Below, piece by piece: positions 16,133 through 24,930 of a stretch of DNA of 32,753 nt. The first letter of the stretch is position 1; each line of letters starts with the position of its first letter. Position numbers and translations under genes: made by a program. The stretch comes from a bacterium. Lineage in GTDB: Bacteria > Gemmatimonadota > Gemmatimonadetes > Gemmatimonadales > Gemmatimonadaceae. The notes under the pieces were generated by a model. That model was not told the DNA's origin and made no database searches. It was given only the letters and a program-made list of their open reading frames with translations. The DNA lies in NCBI GenBank assembly GCA_027484025.1, contig JAIXTI010000077.1:1-32753 (forward strand). Reading direction: 5' to 3'.

Positions 16133-18682
16133 ATGGGTCAGCGTCAGACACTTCCCGTCCTCCCGTTGCGTGGGACGGTCATGTTCCCCGGCATCACCGC
16201 CCCGATCGCGGCCGGCCGCCCCGGTACCCTTCGCGCCATCGAAACGGCGCTCAAGGGCGACCGGCTCGTCTTCGCCGTCGCGCAGCGGGACAACACCGAG
16301 GAGCCAACTTCGGACATTCTCTTCACCACCGGGGTCATCGCCCGCATCGGCCAGGTGCAGCGTGGGCTGGGTGGCGTGCAGCTGCTGCTGCAGGGTGAAC
16401 AGCGCGCCACCGCGCTGCACTACGCCGAACAGGACGGCCATCTCACCGCCGTCATCGTGCCGGCCGAGGAGATGACCCCGCTCGATCTCAAGGATCCGGC
16501 CTTCACGGCGTTGCACAAGGAAGCGCGCGAACGCGCGGCCGAACTCGGCGAGAAGCGCGGGCTTCCGGAAGAGGTCGTGCATCAGGTGCTCGACTCCGTC
16601 GAAGACGCCGGGCGCTTCTCCGATCTCGTCGCCGGCTACATCGAACTCACCGTACCCGAAAAGCAGGGGCTCCTCGAAACGCTCAGCGTCGAAGAGCGAC
16701 TGCGCCGCGTGCTCGTGCACGTGCAGCGACAGATCGGCCTGCTCGAAGCACAGGAAGACATCAAGAGTCAGGTGCAGGAAGAGCTGGGGGAACGGCAGCG
16801 CGAGATGTTCCTGCGCGAGCAGCTCAAGGCCATTCAGAAGGAGCTCGGCGACGACGACTCCAGCAAGGAGATCAGCGAACTGCGCGAGAAGCTCAGCAAG
16901 CTCGAGCTCCCCAAGGAAGCGCGCGCCGAAGTCGAGCGCGAACTGGGGCGCCTCGAGCGTGCCGGCCGCGAAAGCATGGAAGCACAGGTCATCCGCACGT
17001 ATCTCGAGTGGATCGCAGAGCTGCCGTGGAACACGCGCAGCGACGATCATCTCCAGCTCGCACGATCCGGCGAGATTCTCGACGAAGATCACTACGGTCT
17101 CAAGGATGTGAAGGACCGTGTGCTCGAATTCCTTGCCGTGCGTCAGCTGCGCGCTCAGCAGGTGGCCGAAGAAGTCGCGACGACCGGAGAGTTTCCGGCG
17201 TCGAAGCTCAAGGGCGATGCCACCGACGCCAGCCCGGCGCTCGGCGGCACCGATGACGATCACAAGATCACCGACACCAAGGAAGCGAAGTCGCGCGCCA
17301 TGGCGCGTGGCCCCATTCTGCTCTTCAACGGACCGCCGGGTGTCGGCAAGACGAGTATTGCCAAGTCGATCGCGCGTGCGCTCGGCCGCGAGTACGTGCG
17401 CGTGGCGTTGGGCGGTGCGCGTGATGAAGCCGACATTCGTGGACACCGGCGCACCTACGTGGGCGCCATGCCCGGACGCATCATTCAAGGCATGAAGCAG
17501 GCGGGGACGCGCAATCCGGTCTTCCTGCTCGATGAAGTCGACAAGCTCGGGCAGTCGTACCAGGGCGATCCGTCGAGCGCGTTGCTCGAAGTGCTCGATC
17601 CGGCGCAGAACGACTCGTTCACCGATCACTACCTCGGCGTGCCGTTCGATCTCAGCGAAGTGCTCTTCATCGCGACGTCGAACTTCATTCAGAACATTCC
17701 CGGGCCACTGCTCGACCGCATGGAAGTGGTCGACTTCAGCGGCTACACCGAACGCGAGAAGGCGGAAATTGCCAAGACGTATCTGGTGCCCCGCCAGCTC
17801 GAAGAGTCGGGATTGTCCAATCGTCACCTCACCTTCACCGACGAAGCCGTCATGAAGGTGATCAGCGAGTACACGCGCGAAAGCGGCGTTCGCCAACTGG
17901 AGCGTCAGTTGGGCGCCGTCACGCGCAAGGTCGCGCGTCGTGTCGCGATGGGCGACACCGCCACTATCGACGACAAGGTCATCACCGCCGAAGAAGTACG
18001 TGAACTCTTGGGGCGCCCCAAGGTGCACCCGGAGCATGCGTCAGAGGAGGACGAAGTGGGGATCTCCACGGGCATGTACTACACGCCCATGGGCGGTGAC
18101 ATCATGTTCGTCGAAGCCAGCATTCGCCGAGGCGGGCGCACCAAGCCCACCGACGACGAGGAGCAGGTGCGCGTCGGCCCCATCTCCCTCATTCTCACCG
18201 GCCAGCTTGGTGATGTCATGAAGGAGAGCGCGCGGGCGGCACTGACCTACGCGACCAACAACGCGGAAGCGCTGGGCATTCCGGCCGACCGCGTGGCGGG
18301 TGCGAGTGAAGCGCACATTCACGTCCCTGCGGGCGCGATGCCCAAGGACGGGCCGAGGGCGGGCATTGCCATCGCCACGGCGCTGGTGAGCGAGATGTCC
18401 AACCGCAAGGTGCGGCGCGATGTCTCCATGACCGGTGAGATCACGCTCCGTGGCCGCGTGCTCCCCATTGGCGGCGTCAAGGAGAAGGTGCTCGGCGCAC
18501 ACCGCGCCGGCATCAAGGTCGTGATCATCCCGAAGGCCAACGAAGCCGATCTCGAGGACGTGCCGGAAGAGGTGCGCAAGCAGCTCACCTTCCACCCAGT
18601 GGAGACGCTGCGCGATGTGTTGCGCATTGCGCTGGTGCACACATCGACGGAAGCGGCCGTCGAGGAGTTGATCGGCGTCTGA
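16133..18682 (+). CDS. lon: Lon-family AAA+ protease with Arg at the catalytic serine position
   Basis: This is an 849-residue LonA-type protein: N-terminal substrate domain (about 1-200), coiled coil (about 200-270), AAA+ module with Walker A GPPGVGKT (400-407) and Walker B LLDEVDK (467-471 for DEVDK), then the protease domain. The family motif PKDGPSAG reads PKDGPRAG here, with Arg742 (codon AGG, 18356-18358) in place of the catalytic Ser. Lys785 of the dyad is kept at the exact family spacing of 43 residues. The ATPase and unfoldase look intact while peptide hydrolysis should be lost. About 44 extra residues, acidic and Thr/Ala-rich, precede Walker A compared with E. coli Lon. AGGA 7 bases before the ATG at 16133 fixes the start. 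A single-base error (AGC to AGG) must be excluded. Confidence 0.95.
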   Translation: MGQRQTLPVLPLRGTVMFPGITAPIAAGRPGTLRAIETALKGDRLVFAVAQRDNTEEPTSDILFTTGVIARIGQVQRGLGGVQLLLQGEQRATALHYAEQDGHLTAVIVPAEEMTPLDLKDPAFTALHKEARERAAELGEKRGLPEEVVHQVLDSVEDAGRFSDLVAGYIELTVPEKQGLLETLSVEERLRRVLVHVQRQIGLLEAQEDIKSQVQEELGERQREMFLREQLKAIQKELGDDDSSKEISELREKLSKLELPKEARAEVERELGRLERAGRESMEAQVIRTYLEWIAELPWNTRSDDHLQLARSGEILDEDHYGLKDVKDRVLEFLAVRQLRAQQVAEEVATTGEFPASKLKGDATDASPALGGTDDDHKITDTKEAKSRAMARGPILLFNGPPGVGKTSIAKSIARALGREYVRVALGGARDEADIRGHRRTYVGAMPGRIIQGMKQAGTRNPVFLLDEVDKLGQSYQGDPSSALLEVLDPAQNDSFTDHYLGVPFDLSEVLFIATSNFIQNIPGPLLDRMEVVDFSGYTEREKAEIAKTYLVPRQLEESGLSNRHLTFTDEAVMKVISEYTRESGVRQLERQLGAVTRKVARRVAMGDTATIDDKVITAEEVRELLGRPKVHPEHASEEDEVGISTGMYYTPMGGDIMFVEASIRRGGRTKPTDDEEQVRVGPISLILTGQLGDVMKESARAALTYATNNAEALGIPADRVAGASEAHIHVPAGAMPKDGPRAGIAIATALVSEMSNRKVRRDVSMTGEITLRGRVLPIGGVKEKVLGAHRAGIKVVIIPKANEADLEDVPEEVRKQLTFHPVETLRDVLRIALVHTSTEAAVEELIGV

Positions 18683-18696
18683 CGGTGAACGTGGAT

Positions 18697-18736
18697 ACGA
18701 AAAACGCCGGGGGCTGATGCCTCCGGCGTTTTTCGT
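18697..18736. terminator. Bidirectional intrinsic terminator between lon and the zincin-propeller gene
   Basis: This is a perfect 14-bp stem (ACGAAAAACGCCGG at 18697-18710 with its complement at 18723-18736), extended by three inner pairs. It gives a T5 run on the lon strand and, by symmetry, on the opposite strand. It sits between two convergent stop codons and is the clearest intrinsic terminator in the window. Confidence 0.92.
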
Positions 18737-18750
18737 GCCCGCGTTCGCCG

Positions 18751-21700
18751 CTACCAGCCTGGCGCGAGACTGAGCCCAAAGGTGCCGCCAACGCCGCGTT
18801 GCAGTGGCCGCGCGTAGAAGAACTCCGCGATGACGGCGCCGCCGTTGAGGCGCGTGGAGAGACCATACGAAAGCAGCGGCCGCCGACTCGCGTCCGACAG
18901 CGGACCACGGAACTGCACGGCATCGCCACTCCGCCACGCGAGCCCCGCATCAACGAACGGGGCGAACTCCATTGGAACCGCGCGCAAACCCATGGCCGAT
19001 GCCGGGAGCCGATATTCGGCGTTGACGACGGCAATGCGAGAACCGAAAGCGTTGTCCGCAAGCAGACACCCTCCCGCCGCGCGCGGTGGGCAATCCCGCT
19101 CGTTCCAGCTATCGACCGCATATCCACGGACCAGTGTCGCCGACGCTACTGACAACGGGGCCAAGCCACCGTTCAACGCGTCACGGCCCACGCGTCCCAC
19201 GTGCATACCGCGCACCGCGAGCGACCCGCGCCACGCCGGTCGATACCAGCGAGCGTCGGCGGTGAACGATGCCACCTGAATCCGACCGGTCGTCTGTGCA
19301 TACTCCAGCCGATAGCGCCATCCCACCAACGGAGACACCGCGCCGAACACAGCGGCGTCTCCGACCATCGCTACACTGAACTGCGCAAATTGCGCGGCCG
19401 GCCCCAGCGACTCACGCACCTGCTCGGACTCCAGCAATCGCCCGCTGTTCAGATTGACGAGTTCGCGGGTGACATCCACCGCCTGCGTCAGCCGGGTCGC
19501 CGTCGTAGCGACTTCGAGACGGCGTGTGCGGGAGAAGGGATATTGCGCGCCGACCGTGGCATCGTAGGCGGTGGTGCGGATGACACCACGTTCGATAAGC
19601 GCCACGGCCGTGCGTTCCCCGCGTTCGTTCAGAACTTCTCCCGTGGCAATACGCGAGCTGCTCGACGCCTGTGGTATGCGCCCCACTGAGGCGAACACGT
19701 TCCACCGTGATGCCGCATTCAAGTAGAAGAGCTGTCCTCCGACATCCTGAATGCGTCCCTGCGCCTGCACTGCGAGCCCCAGCCGGCGTCTCGCCAGCAG
19801 ATCACTCCAGAAGACGCTGGCACCTCCGCCCACCGCAGATCCATTGGCGCCGGCTGACACACCTGCCGAGGGCACGCCGACCCCTTCCAGTGCCAGTCGC
19901 GAGCGATAGCGGCGTGTCGTGGCCGCACCCGCCGTTGGGCCCGGCAACCCGCTCGCACCATCGGCGAGCATCATGTCGATGAGTGGCGATGGCGACGCGA
20001 CGTTCGGCGGAAGCACGCCGCCAAGATCATCGAGAATCGGCGCCGTCGGCACCTCGCGGTCCGCCGCGAGCCGCTGATAGCTCTCTACCCGGGTGGGATC
20101 GAGTTCGATGAGCGCATAACGGTCGCGGAGGAACGCGGTGACGACGATGGTGTTCGTCTCCGTCGCCACGCTCAACGCCGGCGAGCGCGGCGTGATGCCG
20201 CTGATCCCCGTGCGCACCTGCGTCAGCTGATCGAACACGCCGCGCGCCATGTCCAGGCGAAAGACATCGGCTACCCCGTTCACTTCCCCCACGAAGTACA
20301 ACGACCGACCGTCACCACTCCATTGCGGATTGATGGCGCGGGTCCGCTCGCCAAGGTCGGGCAACACGCGCACGCGGCCGCCGACCGGGTCCACAAGCGC
20401 CAACTGCAGGCGCCCGTATTGGTGCACCGCGAGATCGGTGCTGCGATGACGATCCGTGGAGACGGCGATGTAGCGCCCATCGGGCGACCAGGCCGGATGC
20501 AGTTCGGTGAAGCCATCATTGGTGAGCTGCTGCACCCGGTGTTCCTGCAAATCATACAGGAACAGGTCCCCTTGCCCGTCACGGGATCCGGCAATCGCCA
20601 ACTGCCGCCCATCGGGTGACCAACTCACGGCGCTGATGGACTGCACGCGCGGTATGCGAATGCGCCGGTTCACCGCTCCCGTCGTCGCGTTGAGCATGGC
20701 GAGTTCCGCATCACCGCGGCGAACGACAACCTGCGCGAACTCGCGCGAATCCGGCGACCATGCGCCCGAGGCGTACAGAAAGGCGATGGCGTCGGTATGC
20801 CCGTCGCTGGCACTGCTGGAGAACGTGCGCAATACGCGTCCCGTGACCATATCACGCACGCGCACGTCGATTTGCCCGAGCGCATCCTGCCCCAGGTACG
20901 CGAGCCGCGTGCCGTCGGGGCTGAGCTGCGGATTGACAGTGAGTCGCTCGGGAGTATCGAGCAGCCGGCCAATCGCCTCCGTCGACTCACGCGCGTTCAT
21001 GAGCGGCGCGTACGTCGCAATGATCGATTCGTGCCATGCCGCTTCCAGCGCCGGTACCGTGATACCGAGCGTGCGCGTAATGCTCATCGTGATGCCCACG
21101 CGCAGGGCGTCGCGGAAGAGCGCCGAGACGGCTTCATCGCCCCAGCGACCGCCCACGTAGGCCCAGAAGGCGTGGCCGTATCGGTACGGGAACACGCGCG
21201 GATCGGTCGTGAGCTGCGCGATCGACGGCAAGGACCCCGAGGCGAGCGCTGCGCGCAGCCACATGGCGGTATTCGGATCGTCGCTGCCCAGCGACACGTA
21301 CTCGGCCATTCCCTCGACAAACCAGAGCGGGAGTCGCATCATCGCCGTCGCGCCGCCCGACGACTCCGCGAGATCGAACTGAAAGAGATGCGCGATCTCG
21401 TGCCCGAGGACGTGGTCGTTCTCCGCCCCCACGCCGGTGAGCGGCATGACGAGACGATCGCGCAGTCCTTCCGCAAAGCCGCGCGTCCCTTCACTCAGGG
21501 GCGTGTTGGCCAGCGTAGTCTGCTGGAAATCGGGATGATTGGTGTAGAGAATGAGCGGCTTGCGCGCTGTGAACTCGTGCCCGAGGAGCATCGAGAAACG
21601 CGCGTACCAGCGTTCCGCTTTGCGCGCCATCTCGCGTACAGTAGGCTCGGCGGCGCGGTCGTAGTGAATGTCGAAATGCGTGGTGCGCAGCACCTGGATG

Positions 21701-21807
21701 TCGAACTGCTCCCACCGCACCCGATTCTGACCGAAGTACTGCGCGGGGAGCGTATCGAACGGCACAACGCCTGCGAGCACGATCAGCGCGAGGCAAATGA
21801 TTCGCAT
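18751..21807 (-). CDS. Exported zincin metallopeptidase / TolB-like propeller / outer-membrane barrel fusion
   Basis: This 1018-residue protein has a signal peptide (about 1-22, ending LPAQ). Residues 35-260 form a gluzincin-type domain with HEIAH (136-140) and a downstream EGMAEY (third ligand Glu165). Residues about 285-560 are a six-bladed TolB/WD40-like propeller, shown by repeated SPDG/WSPD motifs (LSPDGTR, WSPDGRQ, WSPDGRY). The last 350 residues are rich in alternating polar and hydrophobic strands and end in LAPGW, an aromatic C-terminus typical of barrels inserted by BamA. The protein is therefore predicted to sit in the outer membrane with a peptidase and propeller attached. The zinc ligands are intact, and the substrate is unknown. 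It is the last gene of the band-7 operon, 27 bp after the porin-like gene. Confidence 0.8.
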   Translation of the reverse strand: MRIICLALIVLAGVVPFDTLPAQYFGQNRVRWEQFDIQVLRTTHFDIHYDRAAEPTVREMARKAERWYARFSMLLGHEFTARKPLILYTNHPDFQQTTLANTPLSEGTRGFAEGLRDRLVMPLTGVGAENDHVLGHEIAHLFQFDLAESSGGATAMMRLPLWFVEGMAEYVSLGSDDPNTAMWLRAALASGSLPSIAQLTTDPRVFPYRYGHAFWAYVGGRWGDEAVSALFRDALRVGITMSITRTLGITVPALEAAWHESIIATYAPLMNARESTEAIGRLLDTPERLTVNPQLSPDGTRLAYLGQDALGQIDVRVRDMVTGRVLRTFSSSASDGHTDAIAFLYASGAWSPDSREFAQVVVRRGDAELAMLNATTGAVNRRIRIPRVQSISAVSWSPDGRQLAIAGSRDGQGDLFLYDLQEHRVQQLTNDGFTELHPAWSPDGRYIAVSTDRHRSTDLAVHQYGRLQLALVDPVGGRVRVLPDLGERTRAINPQWSGDGRSLYFVGEVNGVADVFRLDMARGVFDQLTQVRTGISGITPRSPALSVATETNTIVVTAFLRDRYALIELDPTRVESYQRLAADREVPTAPILDDLGGVLPPNVASPSPLIDMMLADGASGLPGPTAGAATTRRYRSRLALEGVGVPSAGVSAGANGSAVGGGASVFWSDLLARRRLGLAVQAQGRIQDVGGQLFYLNAASRWNVFASVGRIPQASSSSRIATGEVLNERGERTAVALIERGVIRTTAYDATVGAQYPFSRTRRLEVATTATRLTQAVDVTRELVNLNSGRLLESEQVRESLGPAAQFAQFSVAMVGDAAVFGAVSPLVGWRYRLEYAQTTGRIQVASFTADARWYRPAWRGSLAVRGMHVGRVGRDALNGGLAPLSVASATLVRGYAVDSWNERDCPPRAAGGCLLADNAFGSRIAVVNAEYRLPASAMGLRAVPMEFAPFVDAGLAWRSGDAVQFRGPLSDASRRPLLSYGLSTRLNGGAVIAEFFYARPLQRGVGGTFGLSLAPGW

Positions 21808-21834
21808 AAGACCAAACCCGCCCGGAGCGGATGT

Positions 21835-23058
21835 TCAGAAGGACTGTTGCCAGCGCACGACGGCGACCTGTTCATGACGTCCGCCGAACGACGGCGCGGT
21901 GACATCGACCGACGCACTGAGTCGCGTGGACGATGTAGGAATCCAGCTCACGGCCATTCCACCCGTGTGCGCCTCGCGCACGGCCCCGGTGGCCAATACG
22001 CGGATGGCCGGATCGTGCCGGAACTGCAACATGCCGAGACGCGCGCCCACTTCGATCGCGCCGCGTACGGAGCGCGGCGTGATTTCCTGATTGACGTCGC
22101 GAGCACCGTTGAAGATCACTGCCGATCGCAACGAGAGCGCCGTGCTGCGCAGCTGTGTGCTACTCGACGCCAGCTGCACCTCCTGCCACTGCTCGACCGC
22201 CTCGAGCCCCGCCATGACTCGCGCGTTGCCGGCGACGGCGCCAGCCGATGCCCGGCCGCGCGCCCCGTTGGCGACTACCGTCCCGGCGGCGCTTCCGTCA
22301 TTCCGGAACGCCACCAACTGCAGTTGTCCCACCGACAGCAATCGCGCGACCGCCGGCGCGTCGATGGTGCCGCGCTCTTCACCGGCGAGTACACTGGATT
22401 GCAGGTCGGTGTACGTCGCGCCGCGGACGCGACGCCAGCCGACGCGCGCGAGCAGATCGTACCCCACGCCCGTCGTTGCGCTGATATCACCGTCGGTATC
22501 CACTACCGGTGCATCGGAGCGCAGCGGTGTGCGGAACGCCCCAGCGACCATCGTGAGCGCGCGACGCTCTACACTGACCTGTCCGCCCATGCTCCGACTG
22601 GGCATCAACGTGTTCACGATGCTCCGTTCCGGAAAAAGCAGCGTACTCGATGACTGCATGCGCTCGGTCCCGAACGCCGGACGGAATCGCCCTAGTCGTG
22701 CCGCGATGCCGCGACCACGCCACCCGACGAACGCATCCTGGACCTGCACACGCCCCTGGCCGAAGTCCGGCTGCAACCGCACATGCCAGCCGTTGGGACG
22801 CGCGGCGTCGAACACCAGTCGCGCGCGCCGGAGCAACAGGCCATCCGGCGCGCGATTCTGTGGCCCCGAGTTCCAGCGACCGTCGACTTGCAGATAGCCA
22901 CCGAGACTCACGCGCATCTCGTCTCCAACCGCAAGATCGAGACGACCGCGCTCATCGTCCGTGCGTACCGGGGAACGTCCGGCGGCTTGCGCGCCGACGT
23001 GCGAACTCGCGCAGCCCAGACAGACGACAAGCCACGCTACTGCGGCACCGCGACTCAA
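21835..23058 (-). CDS. Phosphate-selective porin O/P-like outer-membrane protein
   Basis: This 407-residue protein is read from a TTG at 23058 whose TTGA overlaps the stop of the gene before it, suggesting coupled translation. A longer frame to 23253 adds sequence without signal-peptide character and overlaps that gene, so TTG is preferred. Residues 1-25 give a signal peptide ending VGAQA. The body has the porin O/P signature style: GGYLQVDGR, LRRARLVFDA, VRLQPDFGQGRVQVQDAFVGWRG and RFRPAFG. It continues with amphipathic strands to a terminal VRWQQSF (Phe). It should form a trimeric channel in the outer membrane for anions or other small solutes, with the solute undetermined. Confidence 0.8.
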   Translation of the reverse strand: MSRGAAVAWLVVCLGCASSHVGAQAAGRSPVRTDDERGRLDLAVGDEMRVSLGGYLQVDGRWNSGPQNRAPDGLLLRRARLVFDAARPNGWHVRLQPDFGQGRVQVQDAFVGWRGRGIAARLGRFRPAFGTERMQSSSTLLFPERSIVNTLMPSRSMGGQVSVERRALTMVAGAFRTPLRSDAPVVDTDGDISATTGVGYDLLARVGWRRVRGATYTDLQSSVLAGEERGTIDAPAVARLLSVGQLQLVAFRNDGSAAGTVVANGARGRASAGAVAGNARVMAGLEAVEQWQEVQLASSSTQLRSTALSLRSAVIFNGARDVNQEITPRSVRGAIEVGARLGMLQFRHDPAIRVLATGAVREAHTGGMAVSWIPTSSTRLSASVDVTAPSFGGRHEQVAVVRWQQSF

Positions 23059-23609
23059 TAGCGGATCCCGAGCATGATCGGCAGCATGGTCGTCCAGCGA
23101 GCGCCGTCGCTGGTGGGGGTCCGTATCGCGTGCAGCCGCATCTCCACGAACAGATCGCGCGTGCCCACCGCGATCACTTCGCCCACACCGATGTTCACCC
23201 CCGGTGCGGCCCTGGTGGTAAAGCGCATCCCGGGGTCGTTGTACCAGTACCACCCAGCACCCAGCACGCCGTACGGATCGAGTCGCCCTTCATGACGCCG
23301 CGTGGTCAGGTTCAAGGTCAACGCCGACACCCGAAAGTCATCCGTGGCGCCAGACCGCGGCGCCGCGCGGGAGTGCGAGTACATCCCTTCCGCCGTGAAT
23401 CCGACGGGAATGCGTGGGGCGCGCATCCACAGCCCGGCCTTCGCCGTCACCCCTTCACTGACAAGATCTCGCAGCGAACCGCCCGGCACCGCCAGCCCAA
23501 TGGCTGCCGACGGAGCGGCGGACCATTGAGCTTCGACGGTGCGGGCCTGCATCGTCCCCAGGTAGCACAGCGCCGCGGCCGTCAATCGCACGACGCGGGA
23601 TGGCATCAC
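23055..23609 (-). CDS. Small outer-membrane beta-barrel protein
   Basis: This is a 184-residue exported protein with a signal peptide (about 1-28, ending TVEAQ). Alternating strands follow (FTAEGMYSHS, VSALTLNLTTR, YGVLGAGWYWYN, FVEMRLHAIRT), and the C-terminus is aromatic (GIRY). This fits an eight-stranded OmpW/OmpX-like or OmpA-like barrel. The start is either GTG at 23609 (GTGA overlap with the preceding stop) or ATG at 23606 (TGATG), and both imply coupling to the band-7 gene. The specific function cannot be read from sequence. Confidence 0.7.
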   Translation of the reverse strand: MMPSRVVRLTAAALCYLGTMQARTVEAQWSAAPSAAIGLAVPGGSLRDLVSEGVTAKAGLWMRAPRIPVGFTAEGMYSHSRAAPRSGATDDFRVSALTLNLTTRRHEGRLDPYGVLGAGWYWYNDPGMRFTTRAAPGVNIGVGEVIAVGTRDLFVEMRLHAIRTPTSDGARWTTMLPIMLGIRY

Positions 23610-24511
23610 GGGTTGCGAACCGGAACCGAGGGCAAGTTCGGACGGACGATGCGGCGCGGCGCGTTCTGCGTCGTCGGCTCCACCGAGGGCGTACCCGGAT
23701 TCATGCGCATGTCCACCGACGTGTCGTTCGTCAGCATCATCGGCGACTTGCCATCGGTGACGATGACCTTCGCGTTGCTGCTGCGCGCGAGCTCACGAAA
23801 CGCTTCGATCTGCTGGTAGCTGATGATCGCCGGCGTGAGCCCCTGCGCAATGATGGCCCACGAATCGCGGATACCCTGCGCTTCGATGGTACGACGCTCG
23901 GCTTCCTGCTTTTCGCGGTCGAGCACGAACTTCATCTGCTCCGAACGCTGTTCGGCCTCGAGCTTCTCTTCGATGGCGCGCGCGAGGTCAGCCGGGAGAC
24001 GAATGCTCTTGAGCAGAACGTTCTCGACGACGAAGCCCTTGGGGCCGAGGACTTCCATCATCTGCTGCTTGATGGCGGTCTCGATCCCGATACGTACCCC
24101 GGAGTGCATGTCCTTGGCCATATAGCGCGCGGACACGTCGGCGGCCGCCGACCGGAAGACGGGGATGATGACGTCATCTTCGTAGCTGACACCGCTCGTC
24201 TCGAGAATCTGGCGGATGCTCTCCGTCTTGGCGCGGTAGAGAATGGAGACTTCGGCCGCGACGTTGAGGCCTTCCTTGGACGGCATCTCGAGGCGGACTT
24301 CACGGTTCACCACGCGCGCGGGAACGCGCAGCACGGAATTGATGCCGGGAATCACGAACTGGGCGCCGGGCTGCAGCGGGCCGCTCGAAATGCGACCGAA
24401 CGACGTTTTGACGCCGATTTCGTCCTGGCGAATGGTGGCGCAGGCCGTGAGCATTGGCAGTGAGCTCACGCCGAGGATCACGAGGCGAAGCGAGCGCGAT
24501 GAATTGGTCAT
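23606..24511 (-). CDS. SPFH/band-7 (prohibitin-like) lipoprotein
   Basis: This is a 301-residue protein. The N-terminus is a lipoprotein signal with lipobox LTAC (Cys24), so it is anchored by lipid and not by the usual transmembrane helix of prohibitins. Residues about 30-215 form an SPFH domain: DEIGVKTSFGRI, LQPGAQFVIPGI, and an EVSILYRA block. An Ala/Glu-rich coiled coil follows (AIEEKLEAEQRSEQMKFVLDREKQEAERRTIEAQGI), as in HflK/prohibitin oligomers. The C-terminal 60 residues are Pro/Asn-rich. A longer frame to 24760 runs through a structured leader and is not family-like, so the ATG at 24511 is chosen. It heads a four-gene operon with three outer-membrane proteins, which suggests a ring-forming scaffold in the periplasm. 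Confidence 0.85.
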   Translation of the reverse strand: MTNSSRSLRLVILGVSSLPMLTACATIRQDEIGVKTSFGRISSGPLQPGAQFVIPGINSVLRVPARVVNREVRLEMPSKEGLNVAAEVSILYRAKTESIRQILETSGVSYEDDVIIPVFRSAAADVSARYMAKDMHSGVRIGIETAIKQQMMEVLGPKGFVVENVLLKSIRLPADLARAIEEKLEAEQRSEQMKFVLDREKQEAERRTIEAQGIRDSWAIIAQGLTPAIISYQQIEAFRELARSSNAKVIVTDGKSPMMLTNDTSVDMRMNPGTPSVEPTTQNAPRRIVRPNLPSVPVRNP

Positions 24512-24541
24512 GGGCGACTCTGCGGGGTGCGAAGTGCGAGT

Positions 24542-24608
24542 CCTTCGCGATTTCCGGATATGCCACAGGCACCGTACGGACGTACGGCACGCATACCGGT
24601 CGCGAAGG
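24542..24608 (-). promoter_or_regulatory. Nested 67-bp inverted repeat in the band-7 operon leader
   Basis: Outer arms CCTTCGCGA (24542-24550) and TCGCGAAGG (24600-24608) are perfectly complementary over 9 bp. Next, CCGGATATGC pairs with GCATACCGG with one bulge. At the centre, CCGTACG (24572-24578) and CGTACGG (24581-24587) pair over 7 bp with a 2-base gap. The structure ends 31 bp before the lipoprotein ATG. As DNA the centre is a good dimer operator, and as RNA the whole is a leader hairpin. No known riboswitch matches it in my view. Confidence 0.55.
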
Positions 24609-24721
24609 TCTCGCCCGGGCCACGACATGGTGGCCTCGACCGTCCGTGCGCTCTCGCGGGCGCAGTGTTGACGAATCGGTCGCGCGGACCGGCATGAGCC
24701 GACCGCGGTGCTACTCCCCTT

Positions 24722-24741
24722 CTCACTATGAGGGTAGTGAG
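24722..24741. other. Short inverted repeat in the 24512-24930 gap
   Basis: CTCACTA (24722-24728) and TAGTGAG (24735-24741) form a 7-bp perfect inverted repeat with a 6-base centre. Just beyond it (24760-24800) lies the most AT-rich stretch nearby, with repeated TTCATTCTTTC-like sequence. The 419-bp gap between the ABC ATPase gene and the band-7 operon holds no gene that I can support, and this segment probably includes the operon promoter. No clear -35/-10 pair stands out. Confidence 0.35.
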
Positions 24742-24841
24742 CCCTGCTGCATTGATCCAATTGATTCTTTCATTCTTTCGCATTGGGAAAACCTATGATT
24801 CCATGCCTGCGCCCCTGCCATCTGTGTTGCTGCCGTCCGCC

Positions 24842-24875
24842 GTCTCGGCGTGATCCCGCAGCATCGCGCCGAGAC
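24842..24875 (-). terminator. Stem-loop downstream of the ABC ATPase gene
   Basis: GTCTCGGCG (24842-24850) and CGCCGAGAC (24867-24875) form a 9-bp perfect stem with a 16-base loop, starting about 56 bases after the ATPase stop codon on the minus strand. It has no T-run. Its placement fits a terminator separating the ATPase transcript from the band-7 operon. Confidence 0.5.
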
Positions 24876-24930
24876 AGCAGACCGCAGCCACACAGACCGC
24901 AGGCGCGCAGAACACGCCGAACGTCCACCG

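Noticed and set aside
16121..18037. Long minus-strand frame of 638 codons opposite lon
   Set aside because: It is antisense to Lon and has no recognisable domain.
24512..24760. N-terminal extension of the band-7 protein to 24760
   Set aside because: The extension is Arg/Ser-rich, covers the nested hairpin, and would bury a well-formed lipoprotein signal at the internal ATG.
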